Source: Nymphalis io (taxonomy: Eukaryota > Arthropoda > Insecta > Lepidoptera > Nymphalidae). From it: DNA of 64,000 nucleotides. Positions 1-11,170 of the stretch are shown here, one piece after another. The stretch is from the NCBI RefSeq assembly GCF_905147045.1, contig NC_065901.1:186001-250000 (forward strand). Direction: 5' to 3'. The position numbers were made by a program, and so were the translations under genes. The first letter of the stretch is position 1, and every line of letters starts with the position of its first letter. The notes beneath the pieces are model-generated. The model did no database searches, was not told the DNA's origin, and worked only from the letters and a program-made list of their open reading frames with translations.

Positions 1-2164
1 TTTTTTAACTGGATCACGTTCAGCCCGTCTTTCTCTTTCAAAACAAACTTTTAAATAAAATAATAAACAATAACCCACATTCTGAACAGAACTCTGCACA
101 TAAATTTCCTTTAATGTCTCTAAGATCAATTTACGTTTCACCTCAGTCACTTCACTGCTATGCAGACAGTTAAACAATGAAAATATAGGGGAGTTCAGTG
201 TCTGTTCTAGTTCCGATGGAGATGGATTGCGTGTTATTCGTAAAGGCGATGCGTCCTGTAAGGTCGCCGCAAATAAGTCAGCGAGAGCGATCGGCGTTGG
301 CATGGGAGTAGTACAGGCATTGAGCAGCGCTGTTGCCGCAGAAGACGATCGATCATCTAATAATGTTTCGGCAAATGGTCGTAATATAAGTGGCAAAGCA
401 GCTGCTAATTCAGGTCTTTCACGCGCTCGTACTTCAGATAATGGTAAATCATCGTCATCAGTGTCCTCTGCTATATTTGGTTGAGGTTCATCTTCATCGT
501 CAGAGAACGCTGGTTCATCCGGACCTCCTCGTGGTAAATCCTCATTTCCGTCTTCTCGAATACCAGATACACCCTCTCCATTTCCATTACTACAAAATTC
601 TTTGAAAGTGTCTCTTACTGTTGTGCGTAATTCTCTGTCTAATTTAGGTGAATCAAATAAAGGCTGCAAATTTGGTAACACTCTTTTTTCAATTATTTGT
701 TGTAAAGAATTAAATATCCCTTGCTTAACTTTGTCAGCAAAAGCAGGGTAAAAGTTGGGAATGATACGACAAAGAAAGTCCAGTAATGTTGCTGTAACTG
801 CAGGGTGTGATCTCATTGAATGATGCATTACAAGTATAGCTGGTTCGATGTTCATAATATTGTCTTTTTCAGGGTCATAGAAAAGCCAATCATAAAATAA
901 AGCCAATTTGGCATTTGATGCAGCAACATTTGATGTGCAGGTAGTTAAGAGCCATCCAATCACAGCCCATCTTGGAATGATATCTGAACAAAGTAGTTCA
1001 TTAGTTGGATGTATGACACCGACTATGAAGCGAATCATATCACTCCTTAGTGTTTGAGATTCTGGTGTAGCTAAATATTGCCTTTGAAACCACTCTTGGT
1101 ACTTTTTATGATGACCAAATCTAACTTGAGACGTCAAGAAGACTAACTTACGTTCCATTTCAGGTGTTAATCTGGATTGTAAATATCTCCTCGAAGTCCG
1201 AATTTGCAAGAGTTGCATGACATTTGTGAATGTAGGTGATAACGTTTTTGGGTTTATCAAAATGTCTTGCCATAGTTGGTTAAATTCAGGAATACGAGCA
1301 ACATTTTGTAATAATCTCACTAAGTCTCTACCAAGCGTTAAAACTTCATTAAAGTGCTCTCGAATGAGCGCAATAACAAAATTGACTTCCCTTTGCCTTA
1401 GCGTCATTAACTGTGGTATATTATGGTCTTCTATCAATCTTAAATATGTATATACAACCATACACACAAGTACAGGATACTTATCCAGCCACATTCGATT
1501 GTCAATAAAAATATCTAAAAGAGATTCCACTAAGAAAATGTTTTTAGGAGTAACATCTCCACCAGAAGCATAACGCATTAAGTTCCAACAAACACTATCA
1601 ACACCATTCACTGCATTTCTTATCATTTCTTTCAAAAGCCATAGCAATTGATTACGAGTAGTATCTTGGAATTTTAAATACCTCTCTAAAATCAAATTAG
1701 ATAAGTTATTAAGTACACATGTTAGCCCATCTCGCGTGACGAGGGTTAGGTCCCGGTAACACTTTGTCGCATTGTGCGGTTCTGTGAGTATGGACATGAG
1801 CATACCAAGTGACACGTCTTCATGATTTTTACATACAGCATTGTTAAGGGCGTCGTGAGCTTCTTTTTCACTGCAGTCCGCCACGAGTGATTGAAAAAAG
1901 TTATAAGCCCTTTCATATCTCTGAAAGTAAAATTAAAATAAACAAGTTTATAAAACCCTCAAAGTATTTTATAAATTGAAATTTCGCGCCATAGACTGCA
2001 GCGCCGCCAACGATACAAAAAGAAAAATATGATTTTACATGGCCGACTAAATGATTCTTTGTTGGAAACTATCAAATTGTGCACAATACCTCTTCTATTT
2101 CATCCTTGTTTTCTATAGCGGTGCACACAAAAAGTCTAGGCGAATTAGCTTTTGTCTGTTCCAT
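1..2164 (-). CDS. IntS3: Integrator complex subunit 3 (INTS3), 5' two thirds, partial
   Basis: INTS3 is a subunit of the nuclear Integrator complex, which acts with RNA polymerase II in snRNA 3'-end processing and transcription attenuation; it also pairs with SSB/INIP proteins in DNA repair (family knowledge). Reading the minus strand, exon 1 is 2164-2090 (25 codons, starting MEQTKANSPRLF) with a GT donor at 2089. Exon 2 starts at 1920 after a CAG acceptor and stays open for 640 codons to base 1, where the gene leaves the window. The 665 visible residues follow the family order: NLILERYLKFQDTTRNQLLW, then RDLVRLLQNVARIPEF, then RRYLQSRLTPEME, then GWLLTTCTSNVAASNAKLAL, then EPAILVMHHSMRSHPA, then an acidic low-complexity stretch near 530-400 bp. 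The whole protein is about 1000 residues in animals, so roughly a third is missing. The intron is in phase 0. Identification is very secure. Forward-strand ORFs inside this exon are shadows. Confidence 0.96.
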
Positions 2165-3889
2165 TACTGGTATTTTTTTACTATTTAATTAAATAAAAAT
2201 ATAACAGAGATCGCCTGCATGGCTGTCGTAGACGAAAAATATACATAAGCAATACAATCACAGATAATATAATGTATAAGTACTTCGTAAATGTGTGTAT
2301 GCGTGCAATGACTGTCTTGAGTCTTGACTCCCGCTGTTTACTTTTAGGGTTGCAACTTGCAGTAAGCAATTTATTCGAATAATTCTGAGAAAATATTATA
2401 ATCACTATCTTTTTAATTTTTATGATGTCATAAAATTTAAAAGTTATTGATGCGATATTGAGAATTATTTTAAATGAAAAAACAAACACTACGGCGTTAC
2501 AATTAGAAGTATTTTACCCATATATAAAAATGTGAAACGTTTTTATAAGTGTATTATTATTTGTCACTATTGAACTTTTTGGAATGTCATATAATATTTA
2601 TATATTTTTCTTATTAAAATAATTTTGTAGCACTACTAATTATGGATGTAATAGCTATTAATATATGTTTATATTTAATACCTGTATAAAACATCACACT
2701 TTGGGCAAGTCATCTGGGTAGGTAAGCCATTTATGGCTTTTCGAAGTTTCATTTCATAATTCAAACATCGAAATCGATGAGAAATCAACTATTTAAGGAT
2801 ATTTGGCTAAGGCGGTGAAAAAAATATATAATACGCCAAGTGAGATCTTCATCTTAAATAATTATATACTCCTTGATCATCCCAATTAACGAGTATTTGC
2901 GTTCCAGTTACAACTCTATCAGTAATATATGGCTTTGTATGCATTAAGACTTTTCATACAGCTTTTTGAGAATTTGATTCTTCTCGCTTTTATAGCAGTT
3001 CTGCAGATTTTTTTTATATGACAGACTTGTGTATGATTATGTATTACTGGTATCATACACAAGTAATGTTCTAAACTGTAAACGAGGGCTGGGACTCCTT
3101 CGAGTCGAGTTAATCTAATCAGCTTGTCAGGTTCACCGGTATCGGTATTCTCGTGAGGCTCTAGCCAGGCATCGAGATGTGAGTCTATTGAGTTAATTGC
3201 ATACTGAGAACATGGTCAATTTTCTATTTGGGTTAAAACAAACGTCAATTATGCTAGTGCTGCTCAAAACTATATTCTTGTACTAAATTTACAAAACGGG
3301 AGGTCTTTCCGTGCTAAAACGAGAAACGTAATCTTTTTTAAGATTTTCACAAAATGTAATCACCATGCGTACGAAGCCAAACATTTTTTTACATTATATT
3401 TTCTCATATAATAAGTTTTTTTTTTCATTGGATCATACAAACAAAACTAAACATTATCCACCTCCTTCATAATTCATGCAGTAAATTAATATCGTTACCA
3501 AAATCTTCAAGTTGTATTTTTAATCTGTATTTTTTTTATATAATGAAATCATGTTTCTAATTAGTTTATAGCTAGAACTAGACGCCATTTTGTTTAAAAT
3601 TACGGAACTCGAGTTGTAGATGCCCGTTGGACAGTTAAAGATTTACTATGATTTGTGAAAACATTAGTGTTTGAGTGTTCTTACCGTTAGCAATTTAATT
3701 AATTGTAAAAGAAGGTAAAGGTAATTTTGTTCTTGTCAGAAGTTGTAATACGTGATTTAGCACTGTATTAACCGGCATGATGTTTACCGGCTTCATTGTC
3801 AGTTTTACACTTCATATTAATATTAGGTACCAAATATATCAAATAAGACGTTTTTTATTTTTTGTTAGTTATTATATAGAAAATCACAA
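2165..3889. promoter_or_regulatory. Divergent intergenic region between INTS3 and hnRNP M-like gene
   Basis: About 1.7 kb separates the two start codons, which face away from each other. No exon with coding character is seen. The right end probably includes a 5' leader of the hnRNP M-like gene: a GAAG|GTAAAG donor at about 3715 could pair with the TATATAG acceptor just before 3880, placing an intron in the 5' UTR (inference). Otherwise AT-rich DNA with one small hairpin. Confidence 0.5.
3025..3064. repeat. Short perfect inverted repeat (13-bp arms)
   Basis: Arms ACTTGTGTATGAT (3025-3037) and its exact reverse complement (3052-3064) enclose a 14-base spacer. It lies between the divergent genes. 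No protein family is known to me for this site; it may be a chance palindrome or a small element remnant. Confidence 0.6.
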
Positions 3890-6547
3890 ATGGACAATCA
3901 AAGAGAAAAGGATCGAGATCGCTCAAGACGGGGTGATAGACCGTCAAGATTTTCGGACGCTCCGAGAGACCGATCCAACGATCGAGACAGGTCAGAAGGA
4001 AAACGTTTGTTTGTATCCAATATTCCATACGAGTTTCGCTGGACGGAATTGAAGGATTTGTTCAAAGAAAAGGTTTGTTCGAGTGCATCATGAAATTACA
4101 ATAAGCGTTATACTAATAATCTATATTTTAATATTTATTAAATTTCCAGGTTGGAGATGTGGCGTATGTCGAGCTATTTAATGACGAGAATGGAAAGCCA
4201 AGGGGATGTGGTGTAGTTGAGTTTATTAATTCTGAAGCTATGAAGAAGGCTCTGTTTGTAATGCACAGATATGAACTTAATGGCAGAAAACTTGTATTGA
4301 AGGAGGAAACTGGTATTTATTTCACTTTATGATATCTTTCTTATTATTATATATATTGTTATTATTTTACTAGTTTTTTGCGAGCTGGTCTGTGTAAATT
4401 TTTTTTAGAAACCCAATAATCTGTATTGTCCTGACCCTTGTCAACCTCCACATCTCGGGATCAACTAAATAACTAATGAGACAGTCAAATAAATAGACCA
4501 AAGAAAGGTTTTTTCTATTAATAATATTTTGTATATTCATTTTGTTTTATTTGTTGTCAGGTAGTGAAAGGAACAGATTAAATACTTCAAGATCAGGTGG
4601 TGGTGGCGGTGGTGGTGGAGGTGGTGGTGGCGGCGGCGGTGGAGGTGGCGGAGGAGGAGGAGGAAGGAATATGAGAGAAGATAAAGATGGGTATGATTTA
4701 TTATAGTGTTTAGAGAGTTAATTTAAATATTCGATGTGATATATTAATAATTAATAAATATCTGTGATATTATGCACTAAAAGCATTTCTTGATTAATAC
4801 ATCTTTATTTATAATACAACACTATTTCACTTAATTCAAGATATCTAATATATATAATAATAATATATAATTTCTAATAACCAATGATAATGTGTCAATT
4901 CAATATTAAAGTGCTAAAACTCTGAAGCCACAAACATATTGTTGCTAGTCAAGGATTTTTCTTCAAATTAGGCGGGCATGTGTAGACACGGCATCACCAT
5001 CAATTAGAACTTTTGATGTGAAACTTTAAAACTATATCTTGTAAGAATAAATTATAAGTGATTGATATTATTAATTTAATACTTCAGTTGGGGCCAAAAC
5101 AAACCTAGGGAACCTGAAAATTACAACACATATGGTCTCAGCTTGCAGTTTTTGGAATCCATAAATGTGCAACCTCCACTAGTAAAGAAAGTATTTGTTG
5201 CAAATGTAAGTATCTATAATAATATTTAATGTTACAGAGATGGTATTAAATATATATTTTATCTAAATATCTTATAGAATAAGATTTAAATGTGCGTAAT
5301 GTTGTAGCTGGACTACAAAGCAGACCGAGCAAAAATAAAGGAGGTGTTTAAAATGGCGGGAAAAGTACGCAATATAGATTTGGCTGTGGATAAGGATGGC
5401 AACAGTCGGGGATTTGCAGTTATTGAATATGATCATCCCGTTGAAGCTGTACAGGTAAGAATATTATTTTATTATTGACATTTGCTTAAATAAATTCTTT
5501 TTTGGTGTAAATTATCAGTACATTTCAATCTGTTTTAGGCTATTTCAATGTTCGACAAACAAATGCTATACGATCGCAGGATGACTGTTCGTATGGATAG
5601 GGGTGTGTCGGACAAGTCTGATCTCAGACTACCTGATGGACTAAAGAGTATCGGTGTGGGGCTCGGACCGAATGGAGAGCCACTAAGGGACGTTGCCAGA
5701 AATTTACCACAAAATTCAGCGCCAAATAACTTGAATATGGCAAATCCTGGCTCAACTATGGGCGGTGGAGTTTTAGGAGCCGTACCTACCACTAATGTCG
5801 CACTAAATGGTCTAGGAACCGGTCTATCTGCCAATCAATTGGGTACAAATGCGACACTAGGTGGAAGCCTAGGATTGCAGGTGAGATTGTAACTTTAAAA
5901 AAAAGATTGAAAGAAAAAGACAAAATAGATGACAAAATTTTATCTGTTCGCACAACTTTTTGTTTCTATTTTTAACGAGCGAAACGACACAAAAACCGAG
6001 GGAGACAATTTTTAGGCCCTAGGTCTCACCGGGCTGGGAGCCCTGCAGAACCAGCTCCTCCAGCAGGGCCTGACGGCCAGCGACCTGGCGACGGTGCTGA
6101 GCCAGGCGCAGGCCGGCAACTCGGGCGGCATGGCGCTGGGCGGCGCCGAGCTGGGCGGCGCGCACCCCGCGGCGCTGGCGGCCGGCGCGCACCCCGCGGC
6201 GCGCGCGCCCGCCTTCGCCCGCGACGGCGCCGCGCGCGACAAGCCGTCCGACATGGTCATCATCACCAACCTGCCGCCCACCGTCACGTGGCAGCTCATC
6301 CGCGAGAAGTTCAGCGAGTGCGGCGACGTCAAGTTCGCCGAGATGACGGCGCCCGACACCGCCATCGTGCGCTTCCACAAGGACTGGGACGCCGAGCGCG
6401 CCGTCAGTATCCTTTGAGCGCGCCCCCGTGCCCCCGTAGTCGCTCCGAGACGGAGACTGACCTCGACTCGTTTCCTTAACGTTGCACTCAGAAATGTTCG
6501 ACAGGACCCGCATCGACGGTCGGACTATTGACGTTCGGTTCTTCTGA
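3890..6547 (+). CDS. rump: hnRNP M / rumpelstiltskin-like RNA-binding protein, three RRMs, complete
   Basis: Nuclear RNA-binding protein of the hnRNP M/MYEF2 family; the fly member, rumpelstiltskin, binds mRNAs in splicing and localisation (family knowledge). Eight exons join in frame with GT-AG introns: 3890-4072, 4150-4312, 4561-4690, 5088-5205, 5308-5454, 5539-5880, 6016-6406, 6492-6547, giving 509 residues and a TGA stop. The N terminus is Arg/Asp/Ser-rich. RRM1 starts at about residue 40 (RNP2 LFVSNI; RNP1 KPRGCGVVEF), RRM2 at about 193 (KKVFVAN; SRGFAVIEY) and RRM3 at about 441 (MVIITNLPP), ending DRTRIDGRTIDVRFF. A run of 23 glycines lies between RRM1 and RRM2, and a Gly/Ala/Leu-rich linker between RRM2 and RRM3. 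The ATG at 3890 is chosen because it opens the frame that runs into RRM1; the earlier ATG at 3777 is in another frame. Exon 7 is strikingly GC-rich. Identification is secure. Confidence 0.95.
4596..4664 (+). repeat. Coding GGN microsatellite, 23 glycine codons
   Basis: Twenty-three consecutive glycine codons (GGT, GGC and GGA mixed) in exon 3 of the hnRNP M-like gene, between RRM1 and RRM2. Mixed codons suggest the protein tract is older than a fresh slippage expansion, but length polymorphism is likely. Confidence 0.9.
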
Positions 6548-7330
6548 GACCCGCCTCCCGATCGGGTGAGTACAGTTTTCGGTTCCAGCAAAGTATCCTC
6601 AAACCGATGATAGCTTTCTGAGTTGTCAGACGAGACGGTAAATCACACGTGCCCGTCTGGAGCGGGAGATGATGTCTTTGTGGTTTTGCAGTTGCCCGTG
6701 ACGTTAGGCTCGAGATCTGATTTAAAAAGTTGTCGTGTCTATGTTATCTATCATTAGGATACATTTTTGCCAAAAAATATTAACTGTAGTCGATCGAGCG
6801 AGACCAATAATATACAGTTAATTTGTGATCGTCGACTACTGAGTAGATTTTAATGTGAGAAAGCAGTAAAGATTCTTATCATCTAACACTATTCTCTGAA
6901 TATCATTAATATAATATAGAAAGATCGAATCTGCTACAAAACAATTTGCCGGTAGAATTTGTATCTGAGTATCGATAAAAATTATTTATAATGCCCGATC
7001 GACTATTTTTCGACAAAACTGAAGTCAATTTATCAGTGTTATTCTCGACCGCCTGAAGCCGAAGTTTGGACAAAAATTTAAAGAAGAAGTTCTAACTAAA
7101 AATAGCTAAGTATTCTCCTATATGAAATAACAAAGTCGCTGTTGCTAATAAGTTAACTTTGACGTTAACGGCGTTACGTACTTCTAGCAATAATCGGAAT
7201 TCCGTTACCGTCCGCCACCACGCTACAAGTCACTCTACCGCTAAACAGCAATACTTGGTATAGGCATGATGACAGTATTAAAGAATTAAAAATAAATGAT
7301 TTTAGAGAATAAAGTATTTTAAAAGGATTC
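6548..7330 (+). other. 3' UTR of the hnRNP M-like gene
   Basis: Non-coding DNA after the TGA. The first AATAAA hexamers downstream are at 7291-7296 and 7308-7313, so the transcript probably ends near 7330. The boundary is an inference from the signals. Confidence 0.5.
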
Positions 7331-7820
7331 TAAAAACGATCCCATATTAATACACACATTGAGATTAATAAGATTTTTAATAAAATAAAAGTATAAAATT
7401 CTGCAATTGGCCATTTTATTTGAAACACCAATCAGAGCGAATGACGTCACGCCTCTATATCTATAACCGTTTCTCTTGAACAGTTGTTGTGTTTACGCGT
7501 TTCAAAATTATTTTGCGTCATTTAATTAGTTGAGTCGTTGATTATTCGCATTTTTGTGAAGGAAATAAAACATCCAAGATCTATCAACGATGGAACAAGG
7601 TTTTGTTAAGGCAAATTCCTCTAATTTGCCCAGGAGTTGTTGATGTTGGGAGAGTTTCTTTCATCAAATAAAGACTTGCTCATCTGAATTTCGAAATGTG
7701 AAGGCACTTGCGTTCATAACTGAAGAGACCAATGCGAGATAGGATTGAAGCCCGCTCATGACGCCTAGTGCAGTTTTGTTTTAATAATTCAAACCAAGCA
7801 TCGTCATGCATTGACTGCCT
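7331..7820 (+). other. Unassigned DNA with a short decayed ORF (possible transposon N terminus)
   Basis: An ATG at 7590 opens MEQGFVKANSSNLPR and then breaks. Fragments such as MLGEFLSSNKDL continue in other frames, as expected of a decayed copy. It reminds me of the start of multicopy YqaJ-recombinase-type ORFs in lepidopteran genomes, but the match is from memory and short. A TGACGTCA-containing motif at 7442-7455 precedes it. Confidence 0.25.
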
Positions 7821-8165
7821 TTTTTTTTTTCTTTTTTTTTTTTCGAGGAGGAAAGGCATTTACGCCTCCCGCCCGGAAGGCAGAAGGCCACCGTCCTACC
7901 CACTTAAACCTCTTCGTTTCCGTCCGTAAGTGAAATGTGTTCAGTCGGCGTTCTTATTTTGCGTACGTTGTCCACGTTTCTGCTCCATACAACAGTGTGC
8001 TTGGGACAGATGATTGGTAAACAAGCATTTTCGTTTTTACCGTAAGGTGTCTGTTATCCCAAGCCCTTGTACAGAGCCTCCCGAACGTAGAGGCTGCTTT
8101 GCCGATGCGGGAGTCGATCTCTGCATCAAGCGAGAGATTCGTTGCTCATGACCAAGGTCATGAGC
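7821..8165 (-). mobile_element. LINE reverse-transcriptase C-terminal fragment
   Basis: The minus strand encodes EIDSRIGKAASTFGRL, then LLYGAETWTTYA. This is the stretch after the reverse-transcriptase domain in LINEs with the LLYG(A/S)E(T/S)W motif. No long open frame remains. The left end (7821-7850) is a poly-T run that would be the 3' tail. A perfect 10-bp palindrome with a 2-base loop (GCTCATGACC) sits at 8144-8165 on its broken edge. It is unrelated to the LINE-A copy that follows. Confidence 0.6.
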
Positions 8166-8244
8166 GACGAAATAGAATATATGAAAAACCCTAATATTTT
8201 TACCAGTAAGAACTTTTAAGACAATATTTCATTTAGCTCCAATA

Positions 8245-9692
8245 TTTTTTTTTTTTATATTTGCCGGGAGGGCAAATGACTCTACTCCATCTGAAGGTAA
8301 GTGGTAGTAGAGTCCAAACGCGACGACGGCCAGTACAGACGGGAAAAACGTTCTGCACTAGCCGCCTTCGCCTTGCCGGCCCGCAAGATGCCTCTTCACG
8401 CCTCGTTTGAAGGAACCCGGGTTGTAAGAGGGGGGGGAACACGTGAGCTGGTAATGAATTCCATTTTTTGGAAGTGCGACAAAGAAAGGAGTTGCCAAAT
8501 TTCTTTGTTCGCGATGGAATTGATGTCACAGTTAGGCGGTGACATCGAGAACCAGCTCGCGTGGACTTAAGAAGGAAGGGGGAAGCAGGAATTAGAGAGA
8601 ATAATTCCTCAGAGCACTCGCCGTGATACAGTCGATAGAAAGCGCTCAGTGCTGCTATCTCACGACGCAATTGTAAAGGTTCAAGGGTGTTTGTGACCTT
8701 TACGTCGCCAATAATGCGCACTGCACGTCGCTGCAACCGGTCCAAGGCCTCCAGTAGGTACTTAGCGGAGCTATCCCAAAGGTGCGAGCAATATTCCACG
8801 CAAGACCGTACCTGTGTTTTGTACAGCAGGCACAGTTGTTGTGGCGTGAAAAAACGCCGCATCTTGTTCCAGAACTTCGAGTTTCCGTGAAGCTGTTTTT
8901 ATAACAGCCTCGATGTAATCCCTTGGACTAAGGTCGCAGCGAACGTCAATCCCCAGCACGATTTTGCTTTGTATCACCAGCGGAGTACCACAGAGGGAGG
9001 GAAGAGGGGGAAAATGCTGACTTTTTCGCTGTAAGAGCGCATACCTGTGTTTTCTTGGCATTAAACTCAACTAGATTATTAGAGCCCCATTTGGCGATGA
9101 GCTCTAATGTCCTATCGAGTTCAATGACAAGATCCTTCCGCCTCTCCTTAATTTCCGCTCGCCCAGCCACTGCGCGTCCGTGGTATCCACCATGCACTGT
9201 ACTATCGTCTGCATAGCAATGTATGCAGACGATAGTACAGTGCATGGTGCATATCTCCCAAGAGAGAGCATATCATTGATATGCAAAAAAAAGAGTGTGG
9301 GAGATAGCACAGATCCCTAGGGGACCCCAGCATTCACTACATAGAATTGTGAAGCGCAACCATCAACTAAAATACGAAGGCTACGCTTGTGTAGGAAGCT
9401 GGCAATCCAGGTGCATAGCTGAGCAGGCAGACCATATGCCGGCAGCTTGGAGAGAAGACTTCTGTGCCAGACCCTGTCGAAAGCCTTGGAGATATCGAGG
9501 CTGACAGCCAACGATTCTCCATGCTTGTCGATAGCTTCACCCCAGAGGTGTGTTACGTACGCTAGAAGATCACCTGTGGACCGTTTTGGTCGAAACCCGT
9601 ACTGACGATCATTAATTAGACAGTGATCTTCTAGGTAATGAATAGTTTATAATTAATAATTTTGGTCGAAACCCGTACTGACGATCATTAAT
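8245..9692 (-). mobile_element. LINE-A copy 1: 5'-truncated APE-type LINE, several frameshifts
   Basis: Minus-strand copy covering the second half of the reverse transcriptase and the 3' end. Recognisable pieces are SLDISKAFDRVWHRSLLSKL (9511-9450), the thumb region with CLLYKTQVRSCVEYCSHLWD, and a C terminus near NSLPAHVFPP. The frame is broken at least four times. The YADD region is disturbed by a local inverted duplication (9189-9248). At the 5' edge about 33 bases (9579-9611) are repeated at 9660-9692 after an AT-rich filler, a typical abortive 5' junction. The 3' end is a poly-T run (poly-A on the minus strand). Not functional. Confidence 0.9.
9189..9248. repeat. 27-bp perfect inverted repeat inside LINE-A copy 1
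   Basis: Arms 9189-9215 and 9222-9248 are exact reverse complements around a 6-base loop (GCAATG). The other LINE-A copies (around 22805-22870 and 59780-59830) have only the left arm followed by normal sequence, so the right arm was copied from the left in this copy. Confidence 0.9.
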
Positions 9693-9789
9693 ACTGACTA
9701 CTATATCTATACTAGTACTGAATTTGTGAATTTATATGTTTACGAATACTTCTATAAATTTAAATATATCAAATATATAATAAATCTCT

Positions 9790-10024
9790 GCCTCAATATG
9801 CAATTTCTTCAAAATGTTCTGTGACCATACTTTCTTTTAATTGCTTTTCACATTCTTTCTCTGGTTGGCATTCGAATGTATTTTTACACAGAGGGACCGC
9901 ACACCACTTGTTAACTTTAGAATTTATTTTTAACCTTAGCAAATACGCAATATTTTCTGCCTTTCTTCGTTGAGTATAGACATAATACAACATTTACTGT
10001 CGTTTATTGAGGCGTGACGTCACG
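9790..10024 (-). pseudogene. Possible THAP-domain transposon ORF remnant
   Basis: A 66-codon minus-strand ORF (start 9993) contains KVNKWCAVPLCKNT, which resembles the opening zinc-binding Cys pair of THAP domains. It then jumps to VTEHFEEIAY, which could be the later part of the domain after an internal deletion. THAP domains occur in P-element-type transposases and in other lepidopteran mobile ORFs. Only two of the four zinc ligands are visible, so the call is weak. A TGACGTCA palindrome precedes the ATG (10011-10024). Confidence 0.3.
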
Positions 10025-10037
10025 TGCAGGCACCATG

Positions 10038-10066
10038 ACACTATATATATATATATATATAATTAT
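10038..10066. repeat. (TA)n microsatellite
   Basis: A TA dinucleotide tract with one break, in intergenic DNA. Confidence 0.85.
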
Positions 10067-10214
10067 ATATATAATTGCATTTTCATTTAAAATAATTTTA
10101 TTTCAATAATAAACTAACTGTTTACGCAACATATATATATAAAAATAAAATTATTTTCAGTAATAGTAGACGTGTACCTACATTATAGAAGGTTATTTCA
10201 AAATCAGTCATCAT

Positions 10215-10425
10215 GCCTATTGTTGTGTTCCGGTTTGAAGGGTTGGTGAGCCGGTGTAGCTACTGGCACGAGGGACATAACATATTCGTTCCCAAGGTTG
10301 GTGGCACATTGGCGATGTAAGAAATGGTTAATATTTCTTATATCGCCAATATCTGACGGGCGGTGGTGACCAATTAACATCCGGTGGCCTATTTGCACGG
10401 CCGCCTACCTTTAACATAAAAAAAC
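10215..10425 (+). mobile_element. SINE-D copy (5'-truncated)
   Basis: Shares the order of diagnostic blocks with the reference copy at 52262-52544: TTGTGTTCCGGTTTGAAGG, GGGACATAACAT, GGCGATGTAAGAAATGG, then GGTGACCA, GGTGGCC and CCGCCTACC, ending in an A-rich tail. No coding capacity. Confidence 0.85.
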
Positions 10426-11170
10426 TCATTCGTAACAAATTAATTAATTAATTGTTAATTTTGAAGTTACCGATACCTTCGGCTTCAGCATTTCGGTCAA
10501 AGTCAAAGCCACAACTTCGGCATTATTTCTTCAGTCTCGTCAATAACTGTCTCGATGGGCATCAAACAACAGCTTTGTTAATTGCGTATGTTTCTTCCTT
10601 TATCTTCGGATTGCTTTTATAGACAAACTCCAACTTCTAAATCTCATATAATTTAACACTTTGTATGCATTCATTTTTCATTGCAATTAATCTGAATTTG
10701 ATAGCACGATGATTGGTTTCTTTGGTATTCTTAAAATAGCAGTGCATAGCTAGCAGTACTGATAGAAAAATTGTTTTGTGTTCTCAATCAATGTGAAGTC
10801 AATAATTAATCGTCATTTTTATAATTTTAAAAATATAGTAAAACTTGCGTCAATATAGAATTCTAACCCGCAACTCGGGTGTCAAGGCCCGGCAACGACT
10901 AGTACTGCTGTTAACCTTTGAGGTCGGTCGGTCTAAATTTAATTTTTAAAGTTCTTTTGATATTTGCAACGTAGTTATTCTGAATATAGGAAGGTATACT
11001 GTCTGCCAAGCGGTGTAGCTTTTTTTCAATATTAATAATTGTTTGTTTTTACGTAGGATATACTCTGAATACACTGGTCTACAATATGCAAACTTTTTTG
11101 CCACACGAAAACACCAAAATTTGAATCTTCTATGGTCACCCAGTAATAATATATTAATAAAACAAAATTG
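10426..11170. other. Unassigned AT-rich intergenic DNA
   Basis: Nothing recognisable on either strand; several short ORFs have no coding character. Confidence 0.5.

Noticed and set aside
227..1573. Several forward-strand ORFs across the left edge
   Set aside because: They are antisense shadows of the long INTS3 exon, whose minus-strand translation matches the family block by block.
3777..4052. ORF starting at the earlier ATG upstream of the hnRNP M-like gene
   Set aside because: It is in a different frame from RRM1 and ends shortly after; it is at most an upstream ORF.
6012..6591. Long minus-strand ORFs of 122 and 190 codons
   Set aside because: They lie opposite the GC-rich exon 7; open antisense frames follow from the near absence of A/T. 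RRM3 on the plus strand explains the region.
8301..8890. Forward-strand ORFs within the LINE-A copies (also at 22322, 22901, 24120, 24527, 59276 and 60258)
   Set aside because: They recur in the same place in every copy because they are antisense to the conserved RT coding sequence.
9318..9511. Separate small genes in the LINE-A copy 1 region
   Set aside because: All short minus-strand ORFs from 8245 to 9692 are pieces of one frameshifted RT.
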